From NCBI GenBank assembly GCA_910584815.1, contig CAJUBT010000039.1, positions 1 to 8,704 of the forward strand: a stretch of DNA of 8,704 nt, written 5' to 3'. The stretch is from an uncultured Christensenella sp. Its GTDB lineage: Bacteria > Bacillota > Clostridia > Christensenellales > UBA1242. This document shows, piece after piece, positions 6,738 to 8,704 of the stretch. A model generated the notes under the pieces. The model worked only from the letters and a program-made list of their open reading frames with translations. It made no database searches and was not told the DNA's origin. A program made the position numbers and the translations under genes. Within the stretch, counting starts at the first letter, position 1, and each line of letters opens with the position of its first letter.

Positions 6738-7280
6738 TTAATGCATTGAAAATTTGCAACCACAATAATTTTGGCGATATAGGTTGTAGGCTTTAGAAAG
6801 TTTTATGCTATTTAAATAACCATCTTGTTTTTTAAAGTCTGAAACTAAATAATTTACACCAAGTTCTTCTTGCAATTTTAAACCAAACTCATTAATTAAT
6901 TTTGCGTTTTTATGTGGGCTAACACTTAAAGTTGAAGCAAAAACATCATACCCTAATTCCTTTGCTTTACAAGCAGTTTTTAAAAGCCTTAAATAAATGC
7001 ACACCTTACACCTATCCCCGCCCTCTAAGCAATTTTCTAAACCTTCAAATTTTTTGTAAAACATATTACTATCTTCATATTCCCCATCTAAAACCTTAAT
7101 ATTTTGATTGCTTAAATTTATATATTTCTTTTGCTCGTTCAACCTTTTTATATATTCTTCTTGTGGGTAAATGTTAGGGTTATAATAAAAAATTGTAAGG
7201 TCATAATCGTTCTTAAGTTTTTCAATAACACTTGTGGAACAAGGTCCACAACAACTGTGCAATAATAATTTCTTTTTCAT
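6738..7280 (-). CDS. queH: Epoxyqueuosine reductase QueH
   Basis: 180-residue cytosolic metalloenzyme of the QueH (formerly DUF208) family. It reduces epoxyqueuosine to queuosine at the wobble position of GUN-anticodon tRNAs, the last step of the pathway, in bacteria lacking QueG. The family cysteine signature is complete: HSCCGPCS (8-15, Cys10, 11, 14), then GGDRCKVCIYLRL (87-99, Cys91, 94), and YRQNYCGC near the C terminus (168-175, Cys173, 175). These include the iron and iron-sulfur ligands of the family. TLSVSPHKN (117-125) is also typical. Length is normal for the compact form. The start is the only sensible ATG, since the first motif begins at residue 8. No ribosome site precedes it and a promoter lies directly before the ATG, so the mRNA is probably leaderless. 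It is convergent with the ATPase and divergent from the MFS gene. No other queuosine-synthesis gene adjoins it. Confidence 0.95.
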   Translation of the reverse strand: MKKKLLLHSCCGPCSTSVIEKLKNDYDLTIFYYNPNIYPQEEYIKRLNEQKKYINLSNQNIKVLDGEYEDSNMFYKKFEGLENCLEGGDRCKVCIYLRLLKTACKAKELGYDVFASTLSVSPHKNAKLINEFGLKLQEELGVNYLVSDFKKQDGYLNSIKLSKAYNLYRQNYCGCKFSMH

Positions 7281-7286
7281 ATATTT

Positions 7287-7316
7287 ATTATAAAACTAAA
7301 TTCGTTTGATTTTCAA
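7287..7316 (-). promoter_or_regulatory. queH promoter giving a leaderless mRNA
   Basis: On the minus strand TTGAAA (7316-7311) and a perfect TATAAT (7292-7287) are 18 bp apart. Only six bases separate the -10 box from the ATG at 7280, so transcription should begin at or within a base or two of the start codon. The bases before the ATG are all A/T with no purine-rich ribosome site, in agreement with a leaderless start. Confidence 0.6.
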
Positions 7317-7354
7317 GTGTTTTTATAGTAAAATTTTTTTGAGGTTTATGGTTT

Positions 7355-7385
7355 TTAACAAACATAACCCAATTAAAAATATAGT
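7355..7385 (+). promoter_or_regulatory. Candidate promoter of the MFS gene
   Basis: TTAACA (7355-7360) and TATAGT (7380-7385) each match consensus at five of six positions, with a 19-bp gap, slightly long. Transcription would start near 7392, just before the AAAAAGG ribosome site (7393-7399), which is six bases from the ATG. An alternative -10, TATAGT at 7324-7329, has no good -35. Confidence 0.35.
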
Positions 7386-7405
7386 TAAAATTAAAAAGGT
7401 AAAAG

Positions 7406-8626
7406 ATGCAGTTAAAACTACTTAATTTTCACAAAATATTATCTCAGTTTTCATCTAACATAGTAGGGGCGTTCATTGCCCTTATTGTTTACCAAAGCAC
7501 TGGCAATTTTTCTTATGCTTTTTTATTTTTAATTCTTAATATGATTTTACGCCTAACCTTTTCTGCCTTATTTTTTAAACAAATGGAAAACCATCCTCAG
7601 TTATTTTTGTTTATAAAAATAATTCCTTTTTTGTTTTATCTTCTTTCAATTTTATTGCTAGACACTCATCTTAAAGTTTTAGGCATTATAATTGCAGCTA
7701 TTTTTCACGGGATATCAACTTCTTTCAAAGAACTACCAATGGAACTTACCTATAGTTATTCAGCACTAAACAAGGGGGCAACTTCTAATGGTTTTTCTAA
7801 GCTGCTTGAAAACTTGGGAATAATTCTTGCAATAATTATGGGAGGATTGTTTTTAGACAATCTTCCAAAATGGATACCTATAATAATTAGTTGCACCGTG
7901 TATTTAATTTCTATTATTCCTTTATTTTTATACTATCTTCTTCACAAAAAGGAAGGAACTTTTAACAAGGATGCAACATCAAATGCAATTGAAAGTTTTA
8001 AAGATATTAAAATTAAGGAACACCAACAGCAAGTTATAAGCAAAAAATTGCTTGTTAGATATTTCTTTATTTATTTCTGCTTTTGTGTTTATGATGGGCT
8101 TATGAACTTGTTTAGCTTATATCTATTTAAAGTAAATGCAGAATGTTATAGTTTTACAGCTTATATACAAGCAGGTTTTTATGGATTGTTTGGTTTAGGG
8201 TGTTTTGTTGCAGGTAAGTTAGATGACAAAATTGACATAACAACCCTTTGTTGCTTTGCTTGTGTTATAAGTGGGGCTTTGGTTTGCGTTGTGCCATTTG
8301 TTGCAAATATTATTGCACTTGAAGTTGTATTATTTTCATTAATTGGATTTTTATATTCTTTTATAAGCATTTTTTGCTATTCCCGAATGATGACAAGATG
8401 CAAAATTATGGGCATAGGCAATAAAGCACTAAATGGAAGGGCACAAGCATCTAGGCTAACACAAATTTTTATATATTCAATTTGTGCTATTTCTCCTGTA
8501 ATGTTTATACCTGCTTTTTTTGTAACTGGAATTATGTTTGCTAGTTGTTGTTATTCTATTCCTAAAAACGAAGAGAGAACAAGAAAAATGCTTGTTGACT
8601 ATCTTGAAAATAACAAACTTTACTAA
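7406..8626 (+). CDS. MFS-family membrane transporter
   Basis: 406-residue permease with two sets of six helices, roughly 11-30, 36-58, 67-86, 91-106, 131-150, 156-180, then 216-240, 252-270, 280-300, 303-325, 352-368 and 369-386. They are joined by a hydrophilic central loop (181-215), the usual major facilitator layout. The second half has a motif-A-like sequence between helices 8 and 9, GCFVAGKLDDKID (265-277). The equivalent loop in the first half (58-66) lacks the motif. NGFSKLLENLGIILAIIMGG (128-147) matches the helix-5 region of this superfamily. The protein is complete, with a normal ATG, an AAAAAGG site and a short charged C terminus. Substrate and direction are unknown. It is divergent from queH across 125 bp, which does not by itself show a shared role. 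Confidence 0.85.
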   Translation: MQLKLLNFHKILSQFSSNIVGAFIALIVYQSTGNFSYAFLFLILNMILRLTFSALFFKQMENHPQLFLFIKIIPFLFYLLSILLLDTHLKVLGIIIAAIFHGISTSFKELPMELTYSYSALNKGATSNGFSKLLENLGIILAIIMGGLFLDNLPKWIPIIISCTVYLISIIPLFLYYLLHKKEGTFNKDATSNAIESFKDIKIKEHQQQVISKKLLVRYFFIYFCFCVYDGLMNLFSLYLFKVNAECYSFTAYIQAGFYGLFGLGCFVAGKLDDKIDITTLCCFACVISGALVCVVPFVANIIALEVVLFSLIGFLYSFISIFCYSRMMTRCKIMGIGNKALNGRAQASRLTQIFIYSICAISPVMFIPAFFVTGIMFASCCYSIPKNEERTRKMLVDYLENNKLY

Positions 8627-8655
8627 ACAAAAGCATTGTATAAACAAACAATAAT

Positions 8656-8685
8656 AAAAATCCACCAGTGTACCTGGTGGTTTTT
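8656..8685 (+). terminator. Terminator after the MFS gene
   Basis: CCACCAG (8662-8668) and CTGGTGG (8674-8680) form a perfect 7-bp, mostly G-C stem around a 5-nt loop, directly followed by TTTTT and preceded by AAAAAT. It lies 35 bp after the MFS stop codon. The flanking A run would allow weaker function on the other strand. Confidence 0.88.
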
Positions 8686-8704
8686 CATTTAACGGGTAAA
8701 ACCC

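Noticed and set aside
8694..8704. GGGT-AAA-ACCC inverted repeat at the window edge
   Set aside because: Only four base pairs and cut by the window end; it may belong to an unseen neighbour.

Overview
The window reads as a piece of chromosome from a low-GC Bacillota-type (Firmicutes) bacterium, probably an uncultured gut-type Clostridia or Bacilli relative. The support is very AT-rich DNA, AGGAG-type ribosome sites, A/T-ended codons, TAA/TAG stops, and a QueH-type rather than QueG-type epoxyqueuosine reductase. A finer placement is not possible from the sequence alone. No rRNA, tRNA, CRISPR array, transposase or phage gene was seen.

Layout from left to right. (1) 36-953, minus: a polytopic membrane protein with a 95-residue Ser/Asn/Lys tail. 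Its membrane part resembles the Vut_1/YhhQ (queuosine-precursor transporter) family but has lost several polar residues of that family. (2) 1187-2599, minus: pyruvate kinase, upstream of (1) on the same strand and separated from it by a 15-bp inverted repeat. (3) 2600-3405: an 806-bp non-coding spacer. Its left part is extremely AT-rich. Its right part has palindromes, possible RNA folds and a near-consensus promoter for the next gene. (4) 3406-3993, plus: a TetR/AcrR-family regulator, followed by a terminator hairpin. (5) 4152-6575, plus: a P-type ATPase of the CtpE-like cation group, ending at a strong terminator that can work in both directions. (6) 6738-7280, minus: QueH, convergent with the ATPase and apparently expressed from a leaderless transcript. 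(7) 7406-8626, plus: a 12-helix MFS permease divergent from queH, closed by a GC-rich terminator hairpin.

How the genes may work together. The TetR gene and the ATPase share a promoter-proximal sequence block at a similar distance from each start, and a 10-mer of a palindrome upstream of tetR recurs at the ATPase start. This fits a regulator controlling an ion pump, but it is inference. The Vut_1-like protein and QueH would both belong to queuosine metabolism if the first assignment holds. Pyruvate kinase is a housekeeping gene. The MFS substrate cannot be read from sequence. The region is mostly ordinary core/accessory chromosome. The best leads are the diverged, tailed Vut_1-like protein, the leaderless queH, the spacer 2641-3405 and the unusual ion-site residues of the ATPase.
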